From: Actinomycetospora succinea
GTDB lineage: Bacteria; Actinomycetota; Actinomycetes; Mycobacteriales; Pseudonocardiaceae
Direction: 5' to 3'
Length of the DNA: 64,000 nucleotides
NCBI RefSeq assembly: GCF_004363095.1
Contig: NZ_SNYO01000002.1
Coordinates: 916,350-980,349 of the forward strand
Part shown: in pieces, positions 24,846-32,980 of the stretch
Position numbering within the stretch: position 1 is the first letter of the stretch
How the letters are laid out: each line of letters starts with the position of its first letter
The notes under the pieces: model-generated
Database searches by the model: none
What the model was told of the DNA's origin: nothing
Seen by the model: the letters and a program-made list of their open reading frames with translations, nothing else
Translations under genes and position numbers: made by a program

Positions 24846-26102
24846 ATGCGAAGCAGCAAAAGGGGCTTGTTGCGGCTTTCTGAGCTTCAATCCTATTGCC
24901 TACTGGGCTCGCTACAACGCGGGAGCCGAGACGCACGTCTAACCATAGATGGAAGCCTCAGCTCCTCGGCCTCGCCCCTCAAGAGACCTCCCAAGAGCCG
25001 CTTCCTAGGCCACGCGCTCCTCGCCTGTCTCCTGATCCTGACCTCAGGCTGCAGCTTCGGCGACTCGGCTAGCGGCGACCCTCCAGCGTCTCCCATTCCT
25101 CCGGCGCCGCAGGTCGACACCTTTACAGTTCCGCCTGCTGAGGTACCGACCGCTACCGGTTCGCCCGGTGGGTCCAGCCCCGGTGGGTCCAGCCCCGGTG
25201 GGTCCAGCCCCGGTGGGTCCAGCCCCGGTGGGTCCAGCCCCGGTGGGTCCAGCCCCGGTGGGTCCAACCCCGGCGGCTCCAGCCCCGGTGGGTCCAACCC
25301 CGGCGGCTCCAACCCCGGCGGCTCCAGCCCCGGCAGCTCCAACCCCGGCAGCTCCAACCCCGGCAGCTCCAACCCCGGCAGCTCCAACCCCGGCAGCTCC
25401 AACCCCGGCAGCTCCAACCCCGGCGGCTCCGAGCCGACAATTCTCCTTGGCGGCCCTAGCGTCGAGAACCGGAACCCAAATACTGCTTGGCCAAGCATCC
25501 TTGTGTACGGGGAAAATAGGCGCTCGGGATGCGGCGAGCTGCACAACGACCCTGAAGTTCAGATCCCCGTAAAGGTGCTGCGAGTCGACCTCCGGGGCAC
25601 TTCCGGGTTCAAGCTCACCTCAGACTGGCAACGCTGCTTACGCGAAGGATACAGCGCTAGCGCCGAACGAGGATGTATCGGCGCCGTCTTGGAAGCTGGA
25701 GCAGTCGACGACACAAATGGTTGCCTAGTATCGGTGCAAGCACCACTACTGCAGTTTGACCCGGACGCAGCGGGAAATGTGGGTGCCACTGCGCGGCTTA
25801 GCCTGACCTTGGAGGCCACATGTCGCTCGAATGCAGGCAAGCCGTGCCAACAACTCCAAAATGTTGCAACCGCACCCCGCGCCTCCGCATCAAGCCCTGT
25901 CAAGGTCCGCTGGACTACACAGATTGAGCTCGATGCGATAGCACAGCCACCACTCGATACTGAAGCAGACGACGTGACCGACGGTAATGGCCTGCCGGAC
26001 GGTTCCACAGACAGCGACCAGAACGATAATGCTGAGAACGGCTCGTCACCGCAAGGCGAAGTCGACGAACCCCAGAACGGCGGAGTTGAGGGGCCAAATT
26101 GA
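24846..26102 (+). CDS. Putative lipoprotein with GGSSP repeats (island gene)
   Basis: A protein of about 418 residues. An export signal ends in a lipobox (LLILTSGC, Cys near 71); the roughly 50 residues before it are unusual, so the true start may be further in, although ATG 24846 is the only good codon seen. A Pro-rich linker leads to eighteen five-residue units (GGSSP, GGSNP, GSSNP), then a globular part with about seven cysteines and an acidic Asn/Asp-rich tail. No family is recognised. Codon use and GC differ from the neighbours. The next gene starts 2 bp after its stop. Confidence 0.7.
   Translation: MRSSKRGLLRLSELQSYCLLGSLQRGSRDARLTIDGSLSSSASPLKRPPKSRFLGHALLACLLILTSGCSFGDSASGDPPASPIPPAPQVDTFTVPPAEVPTATGSPGGSSPGGSSPGGSSPGGSSPGGSSPGGSSPGGSNPGGSSPGGSNPGGSNPGGSSPGSSNPGSSNPGSSNPGSSNPGSSNPGSSNPGGSEPTILLGGPSVENRNPNTAWPSILVYGENRRSGCGELHNDPEVQIPVKVLRVDLRGTSGFKLTSDWQRCLREGYSASAERGCIGAVLEAGAVDDTNGCLVSVQAPLLQFDPDAAGNVGATARLSLTLEATCRSNAGKPCQQLQNVATAPRASASSPVKVRWTTQIELDAIAQPPLDTEADDVTDGNGLPDGSTDSDQNDNAENGSSPQGEVDEPQNGGVEGPN
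25167..25436 (+). repeat. Eighteen 15-bp tandem repeats inside the lipoprotein gene
   Basis: The 5' units read GGTGGGTCCAGCCCC and the 3' units GGCAGCTCCAACCCC. Units 1-6 are near-identical to each other and units 12-17 are near-identical to each other, with mixed units between. Each unit codes for five residues, so length changes keep the frame. Confidence 0.9.
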
Positions 26103-26103
26103 G

Positions 26104-26958
26104 GTGACCCCTTCACTGTGGTCGGAACGTCTGGAGCGCCTAGCAACCATCATCGCGCCGACAACCGCGATCACCGCGCTTCTATTTTATTTCGGCTACG
26201 TCGCCACCTACGCACGGTACCGCTACTTCGGCGTTGACCTCGCCGCACTAGATCTTGATTTCGCTGAGACCGCCACCCGAGGCGCGGAAGTTCTCTACGT
26301 TCCCGCAGGCGGTCTACTGGCTGCCGCGCTAACCCTCGTCGCCGTCCACCGTAGTGTTCGCGCGCTCCTGAGGCGCAGGTCCGAGCGCATCCGAACGATC
26401 CTTGCCACCTCGTTCATCGTCGCTGGTGTTGCCGTCTTTGCGCGAGGGGTCGCCGGCATTGTCATCGAGACCATCTCCCGTACCGAATTCCCTGGGATCA
26501 CGGCGATAGCTTTCGGCTTCGGACCAACGATCATCGCCTACGGCATCTGGCTTCTTCGTCGCCCCGCAACCGGTAAGTGGCGGCTGGGCAAACAGAATTC
26601 GTTTGCCGTCGCGCTGCTTGCTGCAATCTTTCTCTTGGGGTTGTTTTGGGCCGCAAATAGCTTTGCCTCGGCGTACGGACGTGGGGTCGCGAGCACCGTC
26701 GCAGCTAACATGCGCAGCGACAGGCCAGCCGTAGTGCTCGACACAAAGGAGCGCCTTTACCCCACCATTCAAGGAGTTACCGAGACTGCGCTACCGGTCG
26801 AACCAGACCAGGAGTACCGGTACCGCTACCGTGGCCTCTACCTCCTCGTGGAAGGTGGGGGGAAGTTGTACCTGGTGTCCCCGGAGGCGGGCGGAACCAG
26901 CGGGACGCTTGTCATTCCCTACGGAGATGAAGCACGCGTACAGTTCAGTCGGGGCTAG
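26104..26958 (+). CDS. Polytopic membrane protein of unknown function (island gene)
   Basis: A 284-residue protein. Hydrophobic segments lie at about 15-33, 64-82, 95-120, 128-150 and 170-190, followed by a soluble C-terminal domain of about 85 residues that ends in a beta-rich stretch (GLYLLVEGGGKLYLVSP). The segment YARYRYFGVDLAALDLD follows helix 1. GTG 26104 is 2 bp after the lipoprotein stop with GAGGGG upstream, so the two are one operon. No family function is recognised. Codon use is more A/T-rich than the chromosome around it. Confidence 0.7.
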   Translation: MTPSLWSERLERLATIIAPTTAITALLFYFGYVATYARYRYFGVDLAALDLDFAETATRGAEVLYVPAGGLLAAALTLVAVHRSVRALLRRRSERIRTILATSFIVAGVAVFARGVAGIVIETISRTEFPGITAIAFGFGPTIIAYGIWLLRRPATGKWRLGKQNSFAVALLAAIFLLGLFWAANSFASAYGRGVASTVAANMRSDRPAVVLDTKERLYPTIQGVTETALPVEPDQEYRYRYRGLYLLVEGGGKLYLVSPEAGGTSGTLVIPYGDEARVQFSRG

Positions 26959-27021
26959 CGTGAGCCGGCCGGCGACGCTACAGAATATTTCGTCTACTTC
27001 GACTGTTGGGAGAGTGAGCTG

Positions 27022-27043
27022 CTGCGACGACACTCAGTCGCAG
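27022..27043. terminator. Possible hairpin terminator after the island operon
   Basis: CTGCGAC (27022-27028) and its complement GTCGCAG (27037-27043) flank an 8-nt loop, 64 bp after the membrane-protein stop. There is no clear T run. Confidence 0.35.
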
Positions 27044-27149
27044 TCTGTTGAGCGCCACTCGTCATCCTACGTCGCAAGAGGGCTCTCCGCTGTCCGGGTT
27101 GGACCCGGTCGCTGTCGAACCTCCAGATCGACGACCTCATGTACGCCTG

Positions 27150-27456
27150 GCTACCCTCAGGACGAATTCGCCGGACACTTCGCGGCTGACGTCGAGTCCG
27201 GCCAAGTCCCGCGTCATGTATGCACCCCAGCAGCCCCTCGCGCCGAGCACCCTCGAGAACGTCTTAGGCGTCCCGGCCTGAAGGGCACTCCGGCCCCAAC
27301 ACATGGTCGCCAGGAACGACGAGGCCATCCCGCTGGGCGCCGAGCGCGCGTTCGCGGGGCGCATAGGTGCGACGACCGTCGAGGTCGCGTCCAACCATGT
27401 CCCGATGGTGTCCCACCCCGAGACGTGGTGGACCTAGTCGAGACCCGCTGGCCGCG
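27150..27456 (+). pseudogene. Frameshifted remnant of an alpha/beta hydrolase
   Basis: Three reading frames together spell the C-terminal part of an esterase-like hydrolase: YPQDEFAGHFAADVESG, then RVMYAPQQPLAPSTLENVLG, then a segment from 27303 with VARNDEAIPLGAERAFAGR and VASNHVPMVSHPE. A missing base near 27425 converts the expected VVDLVE ending into a stop. The last motif parallels GSHVSMVSNP of the intact hydrolase at 23082, but the two are not close copies. It marks the right edge of the lower-GC region. Confidence 0.72.
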
Positions 27457-27457
27457 C

Positions 27458-29035
27458 TCAGGTGAGCTGGGACTCGCGCTCGGTCCAGAACACCGCGCGC
27501 AGTTCCCGCTTCAGGATCTTCCCCGCGCCCGACTTCGGCAGCGGCTCCACGCGGGTCTCGATGCTGCGCGGGACCTTGTAGCCGGCGATCGTGCGGCGGC
27601 AGTGCGCCACGAGCTCCTCGGCGAACGCGTCGGCGTCCTCAGGCCGGCTGCGCAGCACGACGACGGCGTGCACCGACTCGCCGAAGCGCTCGTGCGGCAC
27701 CCCGAACACGGCGACCTCGACCACCGAGGGGTGCGCGAACAGCGCGTTCTCGACCTCGGCGCTGTACACGTTCTCGCCGCCCGAGACGATCATGTCCTTG
27801 GCGCGGTCGACGAGGAACAGGTGTCCGCCGTCGTCGAGCAGGCCCAGGTCCCCGGACGCGAACCAGCCGTCGCGCAGGGCGGCCGCGGTCTCCTCGGGCT
27901 TGTTCCAGTAGCCCGCGGTGACGTTGGCGCCGCGGATGAGGACCTCGCCGACCGTGCCCGGCGGGAGCGGGGTGCGGTCGGCGGGATCGACGACGATCAC
28001 CTCGACGCCGACCGCCGCGCGCCCGCACGAGCGCGCCTGCGGGGCGTCGAGCAGGTGCTGCTCGCCGGGCAGCAGCGTGACGATCGGCGAGGTCTCGGTG
28101 AGCCCGTAGATGTGCAGCATCTCGGCGTCCGGGAACGCGGTGTGGGTGCGGCGCAGCAGCTCGACGGCCGCGGGCGACGACCCGTGCGAGAGCCAGCGCA
28201 GGCTCGACACCGTGCGCGGCCGGGCGGCCTGCTCGTGCGCGAGCGCGTCCATCATCGTCGGGACCACCAGCGTCGCCGTGACGCCGTGGCGCTCGACGAG
28301 GTCCAGCACGCCGTCGGGGGTGAACGCCGGGCACATCACCTGCGTCCCGCCGGCCCACACCGTGGAGAGCGCGGCGATCGTGCCGGCCGCGTGGAACATC
28401 GGCGCGACCACGAGCCAGCGGGTGTCGGCGGTGAACGGCCAGCAGGCCATGAAGTGGAACGCGTTGGCGACGAGGTTGCCGTGCGTGAGCATCACGCCCT
28501 TGGCCGCGCCGGTGGTGCCGCCGGTGTAGAAGATGCCGGCGAGGTCGTGCTCCCGGGGCTCGCGCAGCGGGGCGACGGGCTCGGCGTCGGCCAGCAGCGC
28601 CTCGTACTCGGTGCTCGTGTCGACCACGCGCAGGTCGGGGTCGAGGCCGTCGAGGGCGCGGTCGGCGAACAGCACGCGGGCCCCGGCGTCGCGCAGCGCG
28701 TAGGTCCGCTCGGCGGCGGTGTGGCGCACGTTGAGCGGGACGATGACGAGCCCGTGGCTCGGCAGGCCCAGGTAGAGCTCCAGGTAGCGGTGGCAGTTGG
28801 CGCCGAGGACGCCGACCCGGTCGCCGGGCGCGAGCCCGAGCCGCGTGAGCAGCCCGCCGAGGCGCGCGATGCGCTCGGCGAGCTCGCCGTAGGTGACCGT
28901 CTGCTCCCCGCACACCACGGCCGTGCGCTCGCGCGCGGTGGCGAGGGCGCGGCGCAGGGGCGCGCCCATCGTGCGCGTCGCGTTGCCCCGGTCGCCCGCC
29001 GGCGCGAGGTCGTGGAGGGTCTCGGGCGTCGTCAT
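27458..29035 (-). CDS. Acyl-CoA synthetase (AMP-dependent, FadD-like)
   Basis: A 525-residue ANL-superfamily ligase. The AMP-binding P-loop (FYTGGTTGAAKGVMLTHGN) is near residue 180, the adenine motif IYGLTETSP near 310, the ribose motif ASGDLG near 405 and the hinge/catalytic Lys region PKSGAGKILKRELR near 505. It activates a fatty or aromatic acid to acyl-CoA using ATP. Its size and motifs are those of medium/long-chain ligases, not of PaaK. It is divergent from a TetR gene, with a CGAACGATCGTTCG palindrome upstream. Confidence 0.92.
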   Translation of the reverse strand: MTTPETLHDLAPAGDRGNATRTMGAPLRRALATARERTAVVCGEQTVTYGELAERIARLGGLLTRLGLAPGDRVGVLGANCHRYLELYLGLPSHGLVIVPLNVRHTAAERTYALRDAGARVLFADRALDGLDPDLRVVDTSTEYEALLADAEPVAPLREPREHDLAGIFYTGGTTGAAKGVMLTHGNLVANAFHFMACWPFTADTRWLVVAPMFHAAGTIAALSTVWAGGTQVMCPAFTPDGVLDLVERHGVTATLVVPTMMDALAHEQAARPRTVSSLRWLSHGSSPAAVELLRRTHTAFPDAEMLHIYGLTETSPIVTLLPGEQHLLDAPQARSCGRAAVGVEVIVVDPADRTPLPPGTVGEVLIRGANVTAGYWNKPEETAAALRDGWFASGDLGLLDDGGHLFLVDRAKDMIVSGGENVYSAEVENALFAHPSVVEVAVFGVPHERFGESVHAVVVLRSRPEDADAFAEELVAHCRRTIAGYKVPRSIETRVEPLPKSGAGKILKRELRAVFWTERESQLT

Positions 29036-29073
29036 CGAGCAGCTCCGGGGAACACGCTGCGTGAATGCGCAGT

Positions 29074-29087
29074 CGAACGATCGTTCG
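29074..29087. promoter_or_regulatory. Perfect 14-bp palindrome, candidate TetR operator
   Basis: CGAACGATCGTTCG lies 39 bp upstream of the acyl-CoA synthetase start, in the region shared with the TetR gene. Read on the minus strand with flanks it is ACCGAACGATCGTTCG, very similar to the site before paaA (30705-30722). Confidence 0.6.
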
Positions 29088-29175
29088 GTCGGCTCGACGG
29101 TAGCAGTGACCCGCCCCACCCGGCCAGGGACGAGGATGCTCGGTGCGGGGCCCCGCGCGCCAGCATCGGCGTCCC

Positions 29176-29227
29176 GGCGAGGGGCGCCCCTCGCCGATCT
29201 ACCCGAGCGACGGTGCCCTTCGCTCGG
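29176..29227. repeat. Dispersed 52-bp double-hairpin element, copy 2
   Basis: A perfect 20-bp palindrome (29176-29195, GGCGAGGGGCGCCCCTCGCC), a 7-bp spacer and a hairpin with 11-bp arms (29203-29227) having one mismatch. The layout is identical to copy 1 at 14805-14856. It lies upstream of the TetR gene. Confidence 0.75.
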
Positions 29228-29276
29228 AACCGACCCGACCCGGCCCGCCTCTGGCCTCGCAGCCCGGTCGGGGACG

Positions 29277-29282
29277 TAGATT
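29277..29282 (+). promoter_or_regulatory. Candidate leaderless -10 box of the TetR gene
   Basis: TAGATT ends 7 nt before the GTG at 29290, and no ribosome binding site is present. Confidence 0.45.
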
Positions 29283-29289
29283 CCCCCGC

Positions 29290-29952
29290 GTGACCGGCAC
29301 GCGACCCCCCGCCCGCGAGGGCGAGCGACCGGCGGGGGCCGCGCGGGAGCGGCGGTCCCGGCCGACCTACGACCCGTCGAGCCTCGTCGAGGTGGCCGCG
29401 CGAGTGTTCAACGAGCGCGGCTACGACGCCACGAGCATGGAGGACCTCTCCGCGGCCGCCGGGATCACGAAGTCGTCCTTCTACCACCACGTGCGCGGCA
29501 AGGAGGCGCTGCTCCGGGCGGCGCTCGAGCGCGCGCTCGACGGCCTGTTCGGCATCCTCGACGAGCCCGCCGCGTCGACGGGGAGCCCGCTGACCCGGCT
29601 GCGCCACATCGTGCGCCGCCAGGTCGAGGTGCTGGTCGCCGAGCTGCCGCACGTGACCCTGCTGCTGCGCCTGCGCGGCAACACCGAGACCGAGCGCTGG
29701 GCGCTGGCGCGGCGCCGCGAGTTCGACGCCGCCATCGCCGCCCTGGTCCGCGAGGCCTCGTCGGCCGGGGAGCTGCGCGCCGGCATCGACCCGGCCGTCG
29801 GGGCCCGCCTGCTCTCGGGGCTCGTGAACTCGCTCGTCGAGTGGTACCGCCCCGGACGCGTCGACGCCGACGACCTGGTCGCCGAGGTGGACCGGATGGC
29901 GTTCGAGGGTCTGCTCGCCCAGACCCCTGCGCACGACCGCCGGCCGACCTAG
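29290..29952 (+). CDS. TetR-family regulator, probable repressor of acyl-CoA/phenylacetate genes
   Basis: A 220-residue regulator. After a 35-residue basic tail the HTH lies at about 40-85 (ARVFNERGYDATSMEDLSAA, then ITKSSFYHHVRGKEAL). The C-terminal ligand domain is all helical. Divergent from an acyl-CoA synthetase and 0.8 kb upstream of the paa operon, it most likely senses an acyl-CoA such as phenylacetyl-CoA or a fatty acyl-CoA; two similar palindromes in the neighbourhood support this. The GTG start fits a leaderless promoter. Confidence 0.88.
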   Translation: MTGTRPPAREGERPAGAARERRSRPTYDPSSLVEVAARVFNERGYDATSMEDLSAAAGITKSSFYHHVRGKEALLRAALERALDGLFGILDEPAASTGSPLTRLRHIVRRQVEVLVAELPHVTLLLRLRGNTETERWALARRREFDAAIAALVREASSAGELRAGIDPAVGARLLSGLVNSLVEWYRPGRVDADDLVAEVDRMAFEGLLAQTPAHDRRPT

Positions 29953-29955
29953 GCT
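29950..29955 (+). promoter_or_regulatory. Candidate leaderless -10 box
   Basis: TAGGCT overlaps the TetR stop codon and ends 7 nt before the GTG at 29963. Confidence 0.4.
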
Positions 29956-29962
29956 CGACGGC

Positions 29963-30184
29963 GTGCCGCTGGAGTTCTCCGAGCAGCCCGAGACCGGCCT
30001 CGTCGCGGTCACCCTGACCGACGGCGACGGCACCGTGCTGCAGACCCGGGTGGTCGCGGCCGACGAGATCGGGCGGATCGCGGCCCGGGCGCGCGCCGCG
30101 GTGGAGCGCAGCGAGCGCACCGGCGAGCCGGGCCTCTACGTCACGCTCGACGAGCTCATCGACGGGACGTCAGGTCCCGCTTGA
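29963..30184 (+). CDS. Hypothetical 73-residue protein
   Basis: A small acidic protein with a beta-rich start (VAVTLTDGDGTVLQTRVVAA) and a helix (ADEIGRIAARARAAVER). No family is recognised. It starts 11 bp after the TetR stop and has leaderless promoter spacing. It overlaps the end of the convergent acetyltransferase by 29 bp. Confidence 0.6.
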   Translation: MPLEFSEQPETGLVAVTLTDGDGTVLQTRVVAADEIGRIAARARAAVERSERTGEPGLYVTLDELIDGTSGPA

Positions 30185-30647
30185 AGCCCGCGTGGCTCGC
30201 GGTGAACCCGAGCCGCTCGTAGAACCGGTGCGCGTCGGCCCGTGAGGCGTCGCTCGTGAGCTGCACGAGCCCGCAGCCGCGCCGCCGCGCCTCGTCGACG
30301 GCCCAGCCGACCAGGAGCGCGCCGTAGCCCCGCCCCCGGCAGCGCTCGTCGACGTGCACCGACTCCAGCTGCGCACGCCGCGTCCCCCGCCGCCCCAGGC
30401 TCGGCAGCACGGTGAGCTGGAGCGTGCCGACCGTGCCGTCGGCGTCGTCGAGGCAGACCAGCAGGTGGGCGGGGTCGGCGTCGATCTCGGCGAACGCCGC
30501 CTCGTACGGCGCGAGGTCGCCGACGGCGTCGCCCCGCCCGGCGCTCACGGGGTCGGCGGCGATGAGTCCCACCAGGGCGGGGACGTCGGTGACCCGCGCC
30601 CGCCGCACCGTGAGCGTGCCGTCCGCCAGCGTCGCGAGCACGTCCAT
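30156..30647 (-). CDS. GNAT-family N-acetyltransferase
   Basis: A 163-residue GNAT-fold protein. The acetyl-CoA-binding motif ([20 protein letters not shown]) is near residue 105, and the C-terminal motif B ([12 protein letters not shown]) near 140. Such enzymes transfer acetyl groups to small amines or proteins; the substrate is unknown. The ATG has a GGGAGGATC site. It is divergent from paaA, with 91 bp between. Confidence 0.88.
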   Translation of the reverse strand: MDVLATLADGTLTVRRARVTDVPALVGLIAADPVSAGRGDAVGDLAPYEAAFAEIDADPAHLLVCLDDADGTVGTLQLTVLPSLGRRGTRRAQLESVHVDERCRGRGYGALLVGWAVDEARRRGCGLVQLTSDASRADAHRFYERLGFTASHAGFKRDLTSRR

Positions 30648-30704
30648 GCGGGCGATCCTCCCCGGGCCGGTTGCGGAGTCGGGGCCCGGTGCGTCACCAT
30701 CACA

Positions 30705-30722
30705 ACCGAACGAACATTCGGT
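30705..30722. promoter_or_regulatory. Inverted repeat at the paa operon promoter
   Basis: ACCGAACGAACATTCGGT: the outer six bases on each side (ACCGAA and TTCGGT) are perfectly complementary. It lies 17 bp upstream of the paaA start codon, where a repressor would block transcription. It shares ACCGAACGA-N-C-N-TTCG with the site upstream of the acyl-CoA synthetase. Confidence 0.6.
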
Positions 30723-30738
30723 ACGGAGGTGGCCACCG

Positions 30739-31692
30739 ATGACGGTGACCGAGCAAGAGCTCGAGGCCCAGTTCGAGCGCACCGTGGCTTCCGAGGGCCG
30801 GGTCGAGCCGCGCGACTGGATGCCCGAGGGCTACCGCAAGACGCTGATCCGGCAGATCGCGCAGCACGCGCACTCCGAGATCATCGGCATGCAGCCCGAG
30901 GGCAACTGGATCCTGCGCGCCCCCAGCCTGCGGCGGAAGGCCATCCTGCTGGCCAAGGTCCAGGACGAGGCCGGCCACGGGCTCTACCTGTACTCGGCCA
31001 CCGAGACGCTCGGGGTCGACCGCGGCGAGCTCACCGAGAAGCTGATCGACTCGAAGCAGAAGTACTCGTCGATCTTCAACTACCCGACGCTGACCTTCGC
31101 CGACATCGGCGTCATCGGCTGGCTCGTCGACGGCGCCGCGATCGTCAACCAGGTGCCGCTGTGCCGCTCGAGCTACGGGCCCTACGCGCGGGCGATGGTG
31201 CGCATCTGCAAGGAGGAGTCGTTCCACCAGCGCCAGGGCTTCGAGCTGCTGATGACGCTGATGGCCGGCACCGAGGCGCAGCGCGCGATGGTCCAGGACG
31301 CGGTCGACCGCTGGTGGTGGCCGTCGCTGATGATGTTCGGCCCCGCCGACGGCGACTCCCCGAACACCCAGCAGTCGATGGCCTGGCGGATCAAGCGCCA
31401 CACCAACGACGAGCTGCGCCAGCGCTACGTCGACATGACCGTCCCGCAGGCCGAGGCCCTCGGCGTGACGCTCCCGGACCCCGAGCTGCGCTGGAACGAC
31501 GAGCGCCAGGCGCACGACTTCGGCGACATCGACTGGGACGAGTTCATGCAGGTCGTCAAGGGTGCCGGGCCGTGCAACGCCCAGCGTCTGCAGAACCGGC
31601 GCGCCGCCCACGAGGGCGGGCAGTGGGTGCGGGACGCCGCCGCCGCGTACGCCGCGAAGCAGGCCGCCCGGGCGGAGGTGCCGGCAGCATGA
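30739..31692 (+). CDS. paaA: Phenylacetyl-CoA 1,2-epoxidase, catalytic subunit PaaA
   Basis: A 317-residue protein with the ferritin-like di-iron core: [13 protein letters not shown] near residue 77 and [10 protein letters not shown] near 158 provide the carboxylate and His ligands. PaaA, with PaaB-C and the reductase PaaE, inserts oxygen into phenylacetyl-CoA to give the 1,2-epoxide. It is the first gene of an operon with the order A-B-C-D-E-Z-I. The ATG has a GGAGGTGG site. Length matches the family. Confidence 0.97.
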   Translation: MTVTEQELEAQFERTVASEGRVEPRDWMPEGYRKTLIRQIAQHAHSEIIGMQPEGNWILRAPSLRRKAILLAKVQDEAGHGLYLYSATETLGVDRGELTEKLIDSKQKYSSIFNYPTLTFADIGVIGWLVDGAAIVNQVPLCRSSYGPYARAMVRICKEESFHQRQGFELLMTLMAGTEAQRAMVQDAVDRWWWPSLMMFGPADGDSPNTQQSMAWRIKRHTNDELRQRYVDMTVPQAEALGVTLPDPELRWNDERQAHDFGDIDWDEFMQVVKGAGPCNAQRLQNRRAAHEGGQWVRDAAAAYAAKQAARAEVPAA

Positions 31693-32033
31693 GCATGGCC
31701 GACGACACCACCGCCCACGTCGAGGGCGAGCCCCGCTTCGACGGCACGCCGAAGGCCGTCTGGCCCCTCTACGAGGTCTTCGTCCGCGGCAAGCGCGGGC
31801 TCAACCACGTGCACGTCGGGTCGCTGCACGCGCCCGACGACACGATGGCCCTGCACAACGCGCGGAACCTCTACACGCGGCGCAACGAGGGCGTGAGCAT
31901 CTGGGTCGTGCGCGGCGACGCGATCACCGCCTCGAGCCCCGACGAGAAGGACCCGTTCTTCGCGCCCGCCGGCGACAAGGTCTACCGGCACCCCACGTTC
32001 TACGACATCCCCGACGACGTCCCCCACCTCTGA
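31689..32033 (+). CDS. paaB: Phenylacetyl-CoA epoxidase subunit PaaB
   Basis: A 114-residue protein with the family segments [20 protein letters not shown] and [19 protein letters not shown]. PaaB bridges the PaaA-PaaC dimers of the epoxidase and has no metal site. Its ATG overlaps the paaA stop (ATGA), and its stop overlaps the paaC start (TGATG), giving strong translational coupling and the required stoichiometry. Confidence 0.97.
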   Translation: MSMADDTTAHVEGEPRFDGTPKAVWPLYEVFVRGKRGLNHVHVGSLHAPDDTMALHNARNLYTRRNEGVSIWVVRGDAITASSPDEKDPFFAPAGDKVYRHPTFYDIPDDVPHL

Positions 32034-32980
32034 TGGCCCCGCCGATGATGCACAGCGACGACACCGACCCCGCCCACCACGACGAGAACGTCTACGACGC
32101 CCTCGCGACCGCGGACGACGACGGCCGCTGGGCCTTCGGCACCGGGTTCGACGCAGGCACCGCCGAGATCGACGCGCCGGCACCCGACGGCGTCGACCGC
32201 GACGACCTCGCGGCCTACTGCCTGATGCTCGCCGACGACGCGCTCATCGCCTCGCAGCGCCTGTCGGGCTGGACGGCGAAGGCGCCGGAGCTCGAGGAGG
32301 ACGTGGCGCTCGCGAACATCGCGCTCGACCTGCTCGGGCAGGCGCGCGTGCTGCTCTCGCGCGCCGGGCACCTCGGCGCCGCCGAGCCGTTCCGCGCCGG
32401 CCCGCAGGACGACGAGGACGTGCTGACCTACTTCCGCGACGACCGCGCGTTCCGCAACGTCACGCTCGTCGAGACCGACCTCGGCGACTTCGGCCGCACG
32501 ATCGCCTGGATCCTCGTGCTCTCCTCCTGGCGGCTCGCGCTGATGCACCGCCTCACGGGCAGCCGCGACCCGGTGCTCGCCGCCGTCGCCGCCAAGGCGG
32601 TCAAGGAGCTGACCTACCACCGCGACTACGCCGCCCAGTGGACGCTGCGCCTCGGCGACGGCACCGAGCTCTCGCACGCGCGGATGCAGGCGGGCCTGGA
32701 CGCGGTGTGGCCGTTCGTCGAGGAGCTCTTCCTCCCGCACGCCACCGAGCGCCGCCTCGTCGACGCCGGCGTCGCGGTCGACCCCGCCGAGCTGCGCGCC
32801 GAGGTCGACGGCGTGCTCGACCAGGTCCTCCCGGCGGCCACGCTGACCCGCCCCGAACGCCCCGCGGTGGGCCTCGTCGGCGGGCGCGGGGGCCGCGACG
32901 GCGTGCACACCGAGTCGCTCGGCACCGTCCTCGCCGTCATGCAGTCCCTGGCCCGCGCACACCCGGAGGCGACGTGGTGA
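32033..32980 (+). CDS. paaC: Phenylacetyl-CoA epoxidase structural subunit PaaC
   Basis: A 315-residue ferritin-like protein that pairs with PaaA. Conserved segments include DDALIASQRLSGWTAKAPEL near residue 65, DLLGQARVLL near 95 and LTYHRDYAAQWTLRLGDGT near 190. PaaC stabilises PaaA but is not the catalytic di-iron subunit. The start is coupled to the paaB stop. The N-terminus has an extra His/Asp-rich tail of about 20 residues. Confidence 0.96.
   Translation: MAPPMMHSDDTDPAHHDENVYDALATADDDGRWAFGTGFDAGTAEIDAPAPDGVDRDDLAAYCLMLADDALIASQRLSGWTAKAPELEEDVALANIALDLLGQARVLLSRAGHLGAAEPFRAGPQDDEDVLTYFRDDRAFRNVTLVETDLGDFGRTIAWILVLSSWRLALMHRLTGSRDPVLAAVAAKAVKELTYHRDYAAQWTLRLGDGTELSHARMQAGLDAVWPFVEELFLPHATERRLVDAGVAVDPAELRAEVDGVLDQVLPAATLTRPERPAVGLVGGRGGRDGVHTESLGTVLAVMQSLARAHPEATW

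Noticed and set aside
25167..25436. Possible CRISPR array
   Set aside because: The 15-bp units have no spacers, continue an open reading frame and encode a regular pentapeptide; no cas genes are present.
27458..29035. Acyl-CoA synthetase as phenylacetate-CoA ligase PaaK
   Set aside because: It is about 90 residues longer than PaaK and has the ANL motifs of FadD-like ligases. Proximity to the paa operon is the only support.
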